A stretch of DNA of 64,000 nt from Micromonospora sp. C95 (GCF_018070465.1 NZ_JAGPXT010000011.1:1-64000), one strand, 5' to 3'; shown: positions 9,983 through 19,001, numbered from the stretch's first letter. Made by a program: numbers and translations. Notes: generated from the sequence alone by a model not told the origin.

Positions 9983-10939
9983 GTGCGCAAGCTGCTCGTC
10001 ATCGCGTTGGTGGGGCTCGCCGCGCAGCTCGTCGATGGTTCGCTCGGCATGGCGTACGGGCTGACCTCCTCGACGCTGTTGCTGCTTGTCGGCGTCGCAC
10101 CGGCGGCAGCGTCCGCCTCGGTGCACCTGGCCGAGATCGGCACCACGCTCGCCGCGGGCACGGCGCACTGGCGGTTCGGCAACGTCGACTGGCGGGTGGT
10201 GCGCCGCATCGCGGTGCCGGGCGCGGTCGGTGCCTTCGCCGGTGCCACCTTCCTCAGCGCCCTGTCCACCGAGTCGGCCGCACCGTGGATGGCCGCGATC
10301 CTGTTCACGCTCGGGGCGTACCTGCTCGTCCGGTTCTCCCGGCCGCTGCGCCGAAACCCGGCCGCCGGCCGGCTACGCGGGCGGTTCCTCGGCCCGCTCG
10401 GCCTCGTCGCCGGCTTCGTCGACGCCACCGGCGGCGGCGGATGGGGCCCGGTGGCCACCCCGGCGCTGCTGGTCAGCGGTCGGCTGGAGCCCCGCAAGGT
10501 GATCGGCTCGGTGGACACCTCCGAGTTCGTCGTGGCCTCCGCCGCCAGCCTCGGCTTCCTGATCGGGCTGGGCACCGAGGGCTTCCTGCTGCCGATCGTC
10601 CTCGCGCTGCTCGCCGGTGGCCTGATCGCCGCGCCGGTCGCGGCCTGGCTGGTCCGCATCGTGCCGGCCCAACTGCTCGGCGCGGCCGTCGGTGGCGTGA
10701 TCGTGCTGACCAACGCCCGGGTCCTGATGCGCGCCGGCGATGTGGACGGTTCCCTGCCGGTGATCGTCTACCTGCTGTTGGCCGCCGGATGGATCACCGC
10801 CCTGACGCTTGCCGTCCGGGTACTGCGGCGGACCCGCCGCGAGCGGTCCCTCGCCACGACCCTCACCACCGACACCCCGCCGCCGCCCACCCCCGAGCCG
10901 GTCGGCGCAGGCGCCCCCGCTCACCCCGATCCCCGTTGA
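9983..10939 (+). CDS. TauE/SafE-family (sulfite/sulfonate) exporter
   Basis: A 318-aa integral membrane protein with about eight hydrophobic segments. It carries two TauE/SafE hallmarks: the N-terminal QLVDGSLGMAYG and the internal GFVDATGGGGWGP, which are pseudo-repeated motifs of the family. The C-terminus (about 280-318) is a Pro/Thr-rich cytosolic tail. The GTG start follows CAGGGGG. The family exports sulfite, sulfoacetate or related anions. The neighbouring cysteine-poor Rrf2 gene suggests sulfur-responsive control. The stop codon lies inside a long inverted repeat that also terminates transcription. Confidence 0.9.
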   Translation: MRKLLVIALVGLAAQLVDGSLGMAYGLTSSTLLLLVGVAPAAASASVHLAEIGTTLAAGTAHWRFGNVDWRVVRRIAVPGAVGAFAGATFLSALSTESAAPWMAAILFTLGAYLLVRFSRPLRRNPAAGRLRGRFLGPLGLVAGFVDATGGGGWGPVATPALLVSGRLEPRKVIGSVDTSEFVVASAASLGFLIGLGTEGFLLPIVLALLAGGLIAAPVAAWLVRIVPAQLLGAAVGGVIVLTNARVLMRAGDVDGSLPVIVYLLLAAGWITALTLAVRVLRRTRRERSLATTLTTDTPPPPTPEPVGAGAPAHPDPR

Positions 10940-11001
10940 TCATGAGGTTGTTGTCGCGCCACGCCGGACGGGACGACAACAACCTCATGATCAACCGGGA
11001 T
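10929..11001. repeat. Long intergenic inverted repeat, copy 1; probable bidirectional terminator
   Basis: Perfect 22-bp arms at 10935-10956 and 10974-10995, beginning GTTGATCATGAGG, are separated by 17 bases. With one mismatch the arms extend to about 28 bp. The element sits between convergent genes and contains the stop codon of the exporter gene. The outer 13 bp recur as an inverted pair at 36764-36824. Confidence 0.85.
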
Positions 11002-11014
11002 GCTCGCGCGGGGG

Positions 11015-12433
11015 TCAGTTCGGGAGGGCCTTCGCCGTGTGGGAGATGAGCTGCCAGGTTTCGTCTACGTGGGACTGGGTGGTCTGGGGGGCGCCTACGG
11101 CCAGGCGTAGGGTGTGTCGGCCGGCGACGCGGGTGTGGGTGAGGTAGACCCGGGCGGTGGCGTTCACCGCCGTCAGCAGCCGCTCGTTCGGCCCGTCCGG
11201 GCCGCGCAGCCGGAAACAGACAAGCGCGTACGGGTGGTCGGTGACCAGTTCGAAGCGTTCGTCGGCGCGGACCCGGTCGGCGAACCCGGCGGCCAGCGCC
11301 ACCCCTCGACGGATGTGCTCGCGCAGACCCTCGACGCCGTACCAGCGCAGCACGAACCACAGCTTCAGGGCCCGGAACCGCCGACCCAGCGGCACCTGCC
11401 AGTCCCGATAGTCGAGCACCGCGCCGGACTCGGTGGCCGCGTTGCGCAGGTACTCCGGCAACACGGTCAACGCCTCGACCAACTCGCCCGCGTCGGCCAC
11501 CCAGAACGCGTCGCAGTCGAAGCCGGTGAGCAGCCACTTGTGCGGGTCGAAACAGTACGAGTCGGCGTACTCCAGGCCCGCGTGGCCGAACCGCAACTCC
11601 GGGCAGACCGCCGCCGCACCCGCGTACGCGGCGTCGACGTGCAGGAAGACACCCTGCTCGGCGCAGATCGGGCCGATCTCGGGCAGCGGGTCCACCGCCG
11701 TGGTGGAGGTGGTGCCGACGGTCGCCACCACCAGGGCGGGCACCACCCCGGCGGCCCGGTCCGCCTCGATCGCGGCGCGCAGCGCCGCCGGCGACATCGC
11801 CCGGGTCACCGGGTCCACCTCGATCAGGCGTACGCCGTCGGCGCCGAGACCCGCGATCCGGGCGGCCTTCTCCACCGACGAGTGCGCCTCCGTCGAGGTG
11901 TACACCCGGTAGCGACGGTCGACGCCGGCCTGACGCCACCGCCCACCGGCGGCCCGGTGCAGCGCCACCAGGGTGGCCACCAGGGTGGCCGAGGAGGCGG
12001 AGTCCTGGATGACCCCGCCGCCGCGGCCGGTGGAGCGGAACCGGGCCGGCAGGTCCAGCAGGTCGGCCAGCCAGTCGAGCAGCACCGTCTCCAACTCGGT
12101 GCAGGCCGGGCCGGTGGCCCAGAGCATGCCCTGCACGCCGAGCCCGGCACTGACCAGGTCACCGAGCACGCTGGGGCCCGAGGTGTTGGCCGGGAAGTAC
12201 CCGAAGAAGCCCGGATGCTGCCAGTGGGTGAGCCCGGGTGCGACAAGCTTGTCCAGGTCGGCGAGGACCGCCTCGACCGGTTCACCGTGGGCCGGTGGCC
12301 CGGCCGGCAGCCCGGCGGCCACCGTGCCGGGCGGGTCCTGGGAGGTCACCGGGCGTTGGGGCAGCGTCGACCAGTAGTCGGCGATCCAGTCCACCACCGC
12401 GTACCCGGCCCGGCGGAACTCCTCGGGCGTCAT
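11015..12433 (-). CDS. Aromatic-L-amino-acid decarboxylase-type PLP enzyme
   Basis: A 472-aa group II decarboxylase, the family that includes DOPA, tryptophan, tyrosine and phenylalanine decarboxylases. Visible features are the N-terminal YWSTLPQRPV region, HWQHPGFFGYFPANTS, the cofactor region HVDAAYAGAA, and the PLP-binding lysine in FDPHKWLLTGFDC. The ATG at 12433 is chosen because GGGGTGG stands eight bases before it; a GTG four codons upstream lacks a spaced ribosome site. Substrate specificity cannot be read reliably. It is a single gene, convergent with the exporter and divergent from the lyase. Confidence 0.92.
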   Translation of the reverse strand: MTPEEFRRAGYAVVDWIADYWSTLPQRPVTSQDPPGTVAAGLPAGPPAHGEPVEAVLADLDKLVAPGLTHWQHPGFFGYFPANTSGPSVLGDLVSAGLGVQGMLWATGPACTELETVLLDWLADLLDLPARFRSTGRGGGVIQDSASSATLVATLVALHRAAGGRWRQAGVDRRYRVYTSTEAHSSVEKAARIAGLGADGVRLIEVDPVTRAMSPAALRAAIEADRAAGVVPALVVATVGTTSTTAVDPLPEIGPICAEQGVFLHVDAAYAGAAAVCPELRFGHAGLEYADSYCFDPHKWLLTGFDCDAFWVADAGELVEALTVLPEYLRNAATESGAVLDYRDWQVPLGRRFRALKLWFVLRWYGVEGLREHIRRGVALAAGFADRVRADERFELVTDHPYALVCFRLRGPDGPNERLLTAVNATARVYLTHTRVAGRHTLRLAVGAPQTTQSHVDETWQLISHTAKALPN

Positions 12434-12688
12434 GTGTCCAGCCACCCCGTGAGTGGATCAAAGGGAGCGGTTCCAGAGCAAGGCGGCGCATCGATTGTGC
12501 GCAGAAAACGCCTGCCCTAGCATCACAGATGCGCGGGGTCGCACTCATGTCCATCGATTAGATGGGTCCTTTCCGCTAGCGCGGCACGGCCGCCGGCCCG
12601 GCACGGCCGGTGGACCGACACCCGTCGGCTGCGGGCACGGCCGGCGGACCCTCGGACGCCGCGCGTCCCGACCTCCATCGGAGGAACC

Positions 12689-14968
12689 ATGCCTCGCACC
12701 GCCCCCCGGGCGGCTCTGCTCGCCGCGGCCACCGCCACCGCGGTCGCCGCCGCCGGCGTGCTGACCACCCTGACCGCCTCGGCCGCCGCCGCGGGATGCC
12801 GCGTCGACTACCGTGTCACCAACCAGTGGACCGGCGGCTTCGGCGCCGACGTCACCGTCACCAACCTCGGCGACCCGGTCGACGGCTGGACCCTGACCTG
12901 GACCTGGGCCGCCGGACAACAGGTCACCCAGGCCTGGAACACCGCCGTCACCCAGTCCGGTGCCCAGGTCAGCGCCCGCAACGTCGACTACAACGCCGCC
13001 ATCGGCACCGACGGCAGCGTCAACTTCGGCTTCAACGGCTCGTGGAACGGCAGCAACCCGGCCCCCACCAGCTTCGCCCTGAACGGCACCACCTGCACCG
13101 GCGCCACCGCACCGACCGCCACGCCGACCACCCCACCACCCAGTCCGCCGCGTCCGTCACCCACCGTCGCGCCGCCGACCACTCCGCCGCCGACCCCCTC
13201 ACCACCAACCCCACCACCCGGGACGATGCAGGCGGAGAATCTGGAGCGTGGGCTGATCAGCGTCCGCTCCGGGTCGGCCAACCTGGTTTCCTGGCGGCTG
13301 CTGGGCACCGAGACCAGCGGCGTCGCGTTCAACCTCTACCGGGGCACCAACAGGGTGAACGCCAGCCCGATCACCGGCGCGACCAACTACCTGGACAGTG
13401 GCGCGCCGGCCGGAGCGAACTACACCGTGCGGCCCGTGGTGGGCGGCGTCGAACAGACCCAATCCGTGCCGGCCCTGCAGTTCCCCACCGGCTACCTCGA
13501 CGTGCCGTTGCAGGTCCCGCCGGGCGGCACCACCCCCAGCGGCGAGGCGTACACCTACTCGGCCAACGACGCCAGCGTCGGCGACCTCGACGGCGACGGC
13601 GACTACGACTTCGTGCTCAAGTGGGAGCCGTCCAACGCCAAGGACAACTCGCAGTCCGGCCACACCGGCAACGTCTACCTCGACGCGTACACCCTGGCCG
13701 GATACCGGCTGTGGCGCATCGACCTGGGCCGCAACATCCGGGCCGGCGCCCACTACACCCAGTTCCAGGTGTACGACTACGACGGCGACGGCCGAGCCGA
13801 GGTGGCCATGAAGACCGCCGACGGCACCCGCTCCGGCACCGGCCAGGTGATCGGCAACGCCAACGCCGACCACCGCAACTCCGCCGGCTACGTCCTCGCC
13901 GGCCCCGAGTACCTGACCATGTTCGACGGCAGCACCGGTGCCGCCCTCTCCACCGTCAACTACGACCCGCCGCGCGGCACCGTCTCCTCCTGGGGCGACA
14001 ACTACGGCAACCGGGTCGACCGGTTCCTCGCCGGCACCGCCTACCTCGACGGACAACGACCGTCGCTGATCATGGCCCGGGGCTACTACACCCGCGCGGT
14101 CATCGCCGCCTGGGACTTCCGCAACGGCGCCCTCACCAGGCGGTGGACCTTCGACTCCAACGCCTCGGGCAACGGCGCCGCCGCCGGGCAGGGCAACCAC
14201 AGCCTCTCCGTCGCCGACGTGGACGGCGACGGCCGGCAGGAGATCGTCTACGGTGCGGCCACCATCGACGACAACGGCCGGCTGCTGTGGTCCACCGGCC
14301 ACGGCCACGGCGACGCCGGGCACGTCGGCGACCTCGACCCGTCCCGCCCGGGTCTGGAGTACTTCAAGGTGAGCGAGGACGGCAGCAAGCCCAGCTCCTG
14401 GTTCGCCGACGCCCGTACCGGCCAGATCCTCTGGTCCACCCCGACCGGCGGCGACAACGGCCGCGGCGTCTCCGGCGACATCTGGGCCGGCAGTCCCGGC
14501 GCCGAGTCCTGGTCGTCCGCGGTGAGCGGCCTGGCCGACACCCGGGGCCGGAACATCGGCCGCAAGCCGTCCTCGACGAACTTCCTCGTCTGGTGGGACG
14601 GCGACCCGGTCCGCGAACTGCTCGACGCCACCCGGATCGACAAGTACGGCACCGGCGGTGACACCCACCTGCTCACCGGCAGCGGCGTCACGGCCAACAA
14701 CGGCACCAAGGCCACCCCCGCGCTCTCGGCCGACCTGTTCGGTGACTGGCGCGAGGAGGTGGTCTGGCGTACCAGCGACAGCCGGGCGCTGCGGATCTAC
14801 AGCACCCCGACGCCGACAAGCATCCGGATCCACACCCTGATGCACGACCTGCAGTACCGGGTCGCCATCGCCTGGCAGAACACCGCCTACAACCAGCCCC
14901 CGCACCCGAGCTTCTTTCTCGGCGACGGCATGACCACGCCGCCCGCGCCCGACATCTACCTGCGTTGA
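12689..14968 (+). CDS. Secreted rhamnogalacturonan lyase (PL11) with N-terminal CBM2
   Basis: A 759-aa secreted enzyme that should cleave the rhamnogalacturonan I backbone of pectin by beta-elimination. Residues 1-35 are a signal peptide. Residues about 36-136 form a CBM2 cellulose-binding module (CRVDYRVTNQW, WTLTWTW, NFGFNGSW) with its two terminal Cys. A Pro/Thr linker spans about 137-178, followed by the PL11 catalytic domain. That domain has several DxDGDGxxD calcium-type loops (DLDGDGDYD, DYDGDGRAE, DVDGDGRQE) and the end motif HPSFFLGDG. CGGAGGA precedes the ATG. It resembles YesW/YesX-type lyases and fits a plant-litter saprophyte. Confidence 0.95.
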   Translation: MPRTAPRAALLAAATATAVAAAGVLTTLTASAAAAGCRVDYRVTNQWTGGFGADVTVTNLGDPVDGWTLTWTWAAGQQVTQAWNTAVTQSGAQVSARNVDYNAAIGTDGSVNFGFNGSWNGSNPAPTSFALNGTTCTGATAPTATPTTPPPSPPRPSPTVAPPTTPPPTPSPPTPPPGTMQAENLERGLISVRSGSANLVSWRLLGTETSGVAFNLYRGTNRVNASPITGATNYLDSGAPAGANYTVRPVVGGVEQTQSVPALQFPTGYLDVPLQVPPGGTTPSGEAYTYSANDASVGDLDGDGDYDFVLKWEPSNAKDNSQSGHTGNVYLDAYTLAGYRLWRIDLGRNIRAGAHYTQFQVYDYDGDGRAEVAMKTADGTRSGTGQVIGNANADHRNSAGYVLAGPEYLTMFDGSTGAALSTVNYDPPRGTVSSWGDNYGNRVDRFLAGTAYLDGQRPSLIMARGYYTRAVIAAWDFRNGALTRRWTFDSNASGNGAAAGQGNHSLSVADVDGDGRQEIVYGAATIDDNGRLLWSTGHGHGDAGHVGDLDPSRPGLEYFKVSEDGSKPSSWFADARTGQILWSTPTGGDNGRGVSGDIWAGSPGAESWSSAVSGLADTRGRNIGRKPSSTNFLVWWDGDPVRELLDATRIDKYGTGGDTHLLTGSGVTANNGTKATPALSADLFGDWREEVVWRTSDSRALRIYSTPTPTSIRIHTLMHDLQYRVAIAWQNTAYNQPPHPSFFLGDGMTTPPAPDIYLR

Positions 14969-15003
14969 CCGGCGGGGTGCAGAAGCGGTAGAAGAAAGGA
15001 AAA

Positions 15004-15050
15004 GGCACCGGGCCGCAATCGCGGAATCCGCACAACTGCGGCCCGGTGCC
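15004..15050 (+). terminator. Terminator hairpin after the PL11 lyase
   Basis: Perfect 14-bp arms (GGCACCGGGCCGCA and its complement) enclose a 19-base loop, 35 bases after the stop codon and right after an A-rich stretch. The rest of the gap to 15241 shows no gene. Confidence 0.8.
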
Positions 15051-15241
15051 CCACACCGCGGCACCCCCGACCCGTCCCGACCGGGGAGTGCCGTACCACC
15101 ACCGGATACAAAGTTAGGCGGGCTCCGCGTCGCGAGGGTGACGCTGCCGTGAAGATCGTGTTTCGTGGCTCCGGAAACGCTGTGACCTGGGCCACCATGC
15201 CATCCGGCCCCGTGGAGACCCGGCCGTCGGCGGCCACCGCG

Positions 15242-16246
15242 TCAGCGCCGCAGGCCGCCAGCCACCTCGGTCGCGATCAGCTCGAACGACCGCACCCGGT
15301 CGGCGACGTCGTACACCATCGTGGTCAACATCAGCTCGTCCGCCCGGGTGCTGGCCAGCAGCTCACCCAACTGCCGGCGGACCGTCTCCGGGGAACCGCT
15401 CGCCTGACCCTGCCGGCGCTGCGCCAGGAACTCCCGGTCGAACTCGGTGTACGGGTACGCCGCCGCCTCGTCCGGCGTCGCGAGCGGCTCCGGCCGCCCG
15501 GACCGCAACCGCAGGAACGACAACCCGGCTGGCCCGGCCAGCCACTCGGCCCGCTCGTCGGACTCCGCGCAGACCGCGTTCACCGCCACCATCGCGTACG
15601 GCCGCTCCAGCCACCGCGACGGTCGGAAACTCTGCCGGTACAGCGCCAACGCGGGCAACGTGTTCTGGGCGCTGAAGTGATGCGCGAAGGAGAACGGCAG
15701 GCCCAGCGCGCCGGCCAGCTGCGCGCTGAACCCACTGGAACCCAACAACCACACCGCCGGCCGCTGCCCCCGCCCCGGAGTCGCGGTGATCCGTCCCGAC
15801 GCCGCCTCGTCGAAATAGCCCATCAGGTCGTTGAGCTCGCGGGGGAAACCCTCGGCCGACAGGCCCTCCATGGTCCGGCGCAGCGCCAACGCGGTGACCT
15901 GGTCGGTGCCGGGCGCGCGGCCGATGCCCAGGTCGATCCGGCCCGGATGCAGCGCCTCCAGGGTGCCGAACTGCTCGGCGATCACAAGCGGCGCGTGGTT
16001 GGGCAGCATCACCCCACCCGAGCCGAGCCGGATGTCGCTGGTGTGCGCGGCCAGATGCGCGATCAGCACCGCCGGGGCCGAGGAGGCGATGGCCGGCATG
16101 TTGTGGTGCTCGGCCACCCAGAACCGGTGGTAGCCCAGCTCGTCGGTGCGTCGCGCCAACTCGGTGGTGTGCCGCAACGCCTCACCGGCGGTGGCGCCGG
16201 CGGCAACGGGGGCGAGGTCGAGGACAGACAACGGAACGTCGATCAC
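15242..16246 (-). CDS. LLM-class flavin-dependent oxidoreductase (luciferase-like)
   Basis: A 334-aa FMN-dependent monooxygenase-like protein. The family start [10 protein letters not shown], followed by [37 protein letters not shown] and [13 protein letters not shown], marks the MsnO8-like branch of the LLM superfamily. The GTG start is set by homology; an upstream TTG overlapping the AsnC stop is possible but would add about 20 residues of unconserved sequence. It lies directly downstream of the Lrp/AsnC gene on the same strand, so both may be in one operon. A role in oxidising a sulfur compound would fit the neighbouring PLP enzyme, but is unproven. Confidence 0.9.
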   Translation of the reverse strand: MIDVPLSVLDLAPVAAGATAGEALRHTTELARRTDELGYHRFWVAEHHNMPAIASSAPAVLIAHLAAHTSDIRLGSGGVMLPNHAPLVIAEQFGTLEALHPGRIDLGIGRAPGTDQVTALALRRTMEGLSAEGFPRELNDLMGYFDEAASGRITATPGRGQRPAVWLLGSSGFSAQLAGALGLPFSFAHHFSAQNTLPALALYRQSFRPSRWLERPYAMVAVNAVCAESDERAEWLAGPAGLSFLRLRSGRPEPLATPDEAAAYPYTEFDREFLAQRRQGQASGSPETVRRQLGELLASTRADELMLTTMVYDVADRVRSFELIATEVAGGLRR

Positions 16247-16302
16247 ATGGCTGGCCAACCCGGCGTACGCCGAATCTGTTCCCGAACCGGGCGGCGACGT
16301 GA

Positions 16303-16782
16303 TCAACCCGACCCGCGGGCCTGCTCGAAGATCAGGCTGGTCTGGGTGTGCTGCACCGCCGGATCCACGGCCAGATGATCCAGCACGAAGTCGCGCAGCG
16401 CCTCGGCCGAGGCCGCCCGCACGTGCAGCACGTAATCCTCCGCGCCGGCCACGTGGAACACCGACACCACGCCCGGCAGCCGCACCGAGCGGGCCCGGAA
16501 CGCGTCCACCGCCGCCCGCGCGTGCTCGGTCAACCGCACCGACACCAGCGCCTGCAACGGCAACCCCAACGCCGCCGGATGCACCTCGGCGTGGAAACCC
16601 CGGATCGCCCCGCACTCCCGCAACGCCCGGGTGCGCGCCAGACAGGTCGACGGCGCCACCCCCACCCGCTCGGCCAGCGCATTGTTCGGCAACCGGCCGT
16701 CGCCGGCCAGCTCGGTCAGGATCGCGCGGTCGGTGTCGTCGAGGGCCGCGAACGGCCGAACATCGTTCGATACGGGGGGCAT
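16303..16782 (-). CDS. Lrp/AsnC-family transcriptional regulator
   Basis: A 159-aa protein with an N-terminal HTH ([29 protein letters not shown], then [10 protein letters not shown]) and a C-terminal RAM/AsnC effector-binding domain ([24 protein letters not shown]). GGAGG stands eight bases before the chosen ATG. The gene is divergent from a trans-sulfuration-type PLP enzyme and shares an AT-rich 100-bp region containing a perfect palindrome. That arrangement is like the MdeR/methionine-gamma-lyase pair known in Pseudomonas. It probably senses an amino acid and controls the PLP gene and itself (inference). Confidence 0.93.
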   Translation of the reverse strand: MPPVSNDVRPFAALDDTDRAILTELAGDGRLPNNALAERVGVAPSTCLARTRALRECGAIRGFHAEVHPAALGLPLQALVSVRLTEHARAAVDAFRARSVRLPGVVSVFHVAGAEDYVLHVRAASAEALRDFVLDHLAVDPAVQHTQTSLIFEQARGSG

Positions 16783-16828
16783 GCCGCCATCCTCCATCGA
16801 ACGCCACCGGCAGCGAAAGCGATTATGA

Positions 16829-16841
16829 CGAATAATATTCG
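16829..16841. promoter_or_regulatory. Palindromic operator overlapping divergent -10 elements
   Basis: CGAATA-A-TATTCG is a perfect 6+1+6 palindrome in strikingly AT-rich DNA. It contains TAATAT on the plus strand and TATTAT on the minus strand, both fitting TANNNT. The Lrp/AsnC protein encoded next door is the obvious candidate ligand. Confidence 0.6.
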
Positions 16842-16883
16842 GAACTATTGCCCCTGATGGGCGGGATGTTCGATCCTCTCGAC

Positions 16884-18041
16884 ATGACGACCGTGGACAC
16901 CCGAGCCGTGCACGCCGGCCGTGACGACCTCGCCGCCCTCGGCGTCCACGTGCCGCCGATCGACCTGTCCACCACCAACCCCCTGCCCTCGGTGGACGCC
17001 GGTGGCGACGCCTACGAGACCCTCGCCACCGGCGGCACCCTCCCCGCCGACGCCAGCGCCGTCTATCAGCGACTGTGGAACCCGACCGTCGCCCGCTTCG
17101 AAACCGCCCTCGCCGAACTCGAAGGCACCACCGACGCCGTCGCGTACGCCAGCGGCATGGCCGCGCTCACCGCCGCCCTGCTCGCCGCCACCCGCGACGG
17201 CCGCCGGCACCTGGTCGCCGTGCGCCCCCTCTACGGCGGCACCGACCACGTCCTCGCCACCGGCCTGCTCGGCACCGACGTCACCTGGGCCCGCCTCGAC
17301 GGCGTCGCCGCCGCCATCCGCCCCGACACCGCCCTGGTGATCGCCGAAACCCCCGCCAACCCGACCCTCGACCTGATCGACATCACCGCCCTCGCCGACG
17401 CCGCCGGCCAGGTGCCCCTGCTGATCGACAACACCGTCGCCACCCCGGTGCTCCAGCAACCCAGCCGGCACGGCGCCCGGCTGGTGCTGCACAGCGCCAC
17501 CAAGAGCATCGGCGGCCACGGCGACGTCCTCGCCGGAGTGATCGCCTGCGACGCCGAGTGGGCTACCCGGCTGCGCCAGGTCCGCGCCCTCACCGGCGCG
17601 ATCCTGCACCCCCTCGGGGCGTACCTGCTGCACCGGGGGCTGCAGACGCTGCCGCTGCGGGTCCGCGCCCAGCAGGCCGGCGCGGAGAAACTCGCCCTCT
17701 GGCTCGCCGCGCACCCGGCGGTCGCGCGGGTCCACCACCCCGGCACCAACGACCCGGCCGGGCTCGTCGGCCGGCAGATGTCCGGCCCGGGCGGCCTCCT
17801 CGCCTTCGAGGTACGCGGCGGCGCACCCGCCGCCGCAGCGGTCGCCGGCGCCTGCCGGCTCATCACCCACGCCGTCTCCCTCGGCGGCGTCGACACGCTC
17901 ATCCAGCACCCGGCGTCACTGACCCACCGCCCCGTCGAGACCGAGGCCAAGCCCGACGGCGGGCTGCTGCGCCTCTCCGTCGGCCTGGAAGACCCGGAGG
18001 ACCTGCGCGCCGACCTGGAGCACGCGCTCGCCGCCGCTTGA
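16884..18041 (+). CDS. Trans-sulfuration-family PLP enzyme (cystathionine/methionine gamma-lyase-like)
   Basis: A 385-aa Cys/Met-metabolism PLP enzyme. Conserved segments are the Tyr and NPT of VYQRLWNPT, YASGMAA, PLYGGT, the ETPANPTLD loop, IDNTVATP, and the Schiff-base lysine in HSATKSIGGHGD. The Cys that marks methionine gamma-lyases (LYGCT) is Gly here, so gamma-lyase or gamma-synthase activity on another sulfur amino acid is equally possible. The ATG is chosen by homology; two in-frame ATGs up to nine codons upstream cannot be excluded because ribosome sites are weak. It is divergent from the Lrp/AsnC gene. Confidence 0.88.
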   Translation: MTTVDTRAVHAGRDDLAALGVHVPPIDLSTTNPLPSVDAGGDAYETLATGGTLPADASAVYQRLWNPTVARFETALAELEGTTDAVAYASGMAALTAALLAATRDGRRHLVAVRPLYGGTDHVLATGLLGTDVTWARLDGVAAAIRPDTALVIAETPANPTLDLIDITALADAAGQVPLLIDNTVATPVLQQPSRHGARLVLHSATKSIGGHGDVLAGVIACDAEWATRLRQVRALTGAILHPLGAYLLHRGLQTLPLRVRAQQAGAEKLALWLAAHPAVARVHHPGTNDPAGLVGRQMSGPGGLLAFEVRGGAPAAAAVAGACRLITHAVSLGGVDTLIQHPASLTHRPVETEAKPDGGLLRLSVGLEDPEDLRADLEHALAAA

Positions 18042-18104
18042 CCTAAGGCGCGACGAGTCGAGCCTTCGGTACGCGGCCGCCGTCGGCCGATGGTTCCGGA
18101 TAGG

Positions 18105-18859
18105 TCACGACTTCGGGCCAACGTGGCGGTCGAGCGCGGCGACCGCCACGCGGCGGGCGACTGAGAGGCAGTTCGGCCGGTTCATCCGCCAGCCGATGCC
18201 GAGCAGGTCAAGCGCCCACTGGCAGAGTCCCATGATGTCGGTGGACTCATTGACGAACATGTAGCGCGGGTAGACGTAGACGTAACCTTGCCGCGGACGG
18301 TGACCCGGTTCGCGACCCGGCAGCCGTCGGAGTGGAAAAGGCCGCGCAGGAAGTCACCGGGAACCGCCCGGACGATGCGCTCCTGCCAGTCGGTGAGAAC
18401 TATCCGCCGTTCGTGCTTCTTGCCGGGCCCATGTTGTGGCAGCAGGCAGGGCCAGTGCGTGCCATAGCTCTGCACGCTGACGCAACCTTGCTGCTGAACC
18501 CGCTGGACCTTGTTCGCGAGCACCGCTCGCATGGCCGCCTCGCAGGCGTCGATCAGACCGGGCCAGGCGTTGCTGCATGAGATCCGAAGGACCGGCACCC
18601 GCGCGGAGGTTACCAGGTGCCCGTCGCCGAGGTAGCAACCGAGCAGATAGGCGTAGTCGGCATCGATTGTCGGGTTTTCGACTTGGGTGCGACAGCGGAA
18701 GCAGCGAAAGGCGGTGGTGCTCATCTTTGACGTTGGCCGATCCCTGCACCAGTGACGCACGGTGGCATAGGGCAGGCCGACGCTCCTGGCAACCTCTGCG
18801 ACGGTCGCACCAGCCAGGTATAAGCCGCGTGCGCGTGCACGCACATCGGGCGGATGCAT
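18105..18859 (-). pseudogene. Frameshifted HTH / LAGLIDADG endonuclease-like gene
   Basis: The N-terminal part reads an HTH (VAEVARSVGLPYATVRHWCRDR), a CFRC zinc knuckle, and two LAGLIDADG-like motifs (YAYLLGCYLGDGHL and DFLRGLFHSDGCR). Near 18287 the frame breaks. The original frame degenerates into Ser/Thr-rich sequence and stops at 18182. The frame entered at 18287 continues with well-formed protein (YPRYMFVNESTDIMGLC, ALDLLGIGWRM, CLSVARR) to a TGA at 18105. A one-base deletion in the GGCAAGG context explains this. The family recurs beside tRNA genes in actinomycetes to my knowledge. It could be a real pseudogene, a sequencing error, or rarely a programmed shift. Confidence 0.75.
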
Positions 18860-18894
18860 GGCGTCATTGTCGAACGTCCGTACGACACTTTCGG

Positions 18895-18968
18895 TGTCCC
18901 CGGTGGGATTCGAACCCACACTGTCGGAGGTTTGAGCTCCGTTTCTCTACCGGTTGGAATACGGGGAC
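18895..18968 (-). tRNA. tRNA-Leu(CAA) with class I shape
   Basis: A 74-nt cloverleaf. The acceptor stem GTCCCCG/CGGGGAC is perfect, the anticodon stem CGGAG/CTCCG holds loop CTCAAAC (anticodon CAA), and the T-arm is GTGGG-TTCGAAT-CCCAC. The variable loop is only five bases, whereas leucine tRNAs normally have a long variable arm; the D-stem is short (three firm pairs). The discriminator is A, as for leucine. The genomic 3' end reads ACC and then G, so CCA is not encoded. The charging identity is therefore uncertain. Confidence 0.8.
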
Positions 18969-19001
18969 TTACTCGCTCAGCGCCTGTCGCGTCGCCCCAT
19001 A

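Noticed and set aside
16247..16306. TTG start for the flavin monooxygenase overlapping the AsnC stop (TTGA)
   Set aside because: The added 20 residues are not family-like, and the GTG at 16246 gives the conserved N-terminus.
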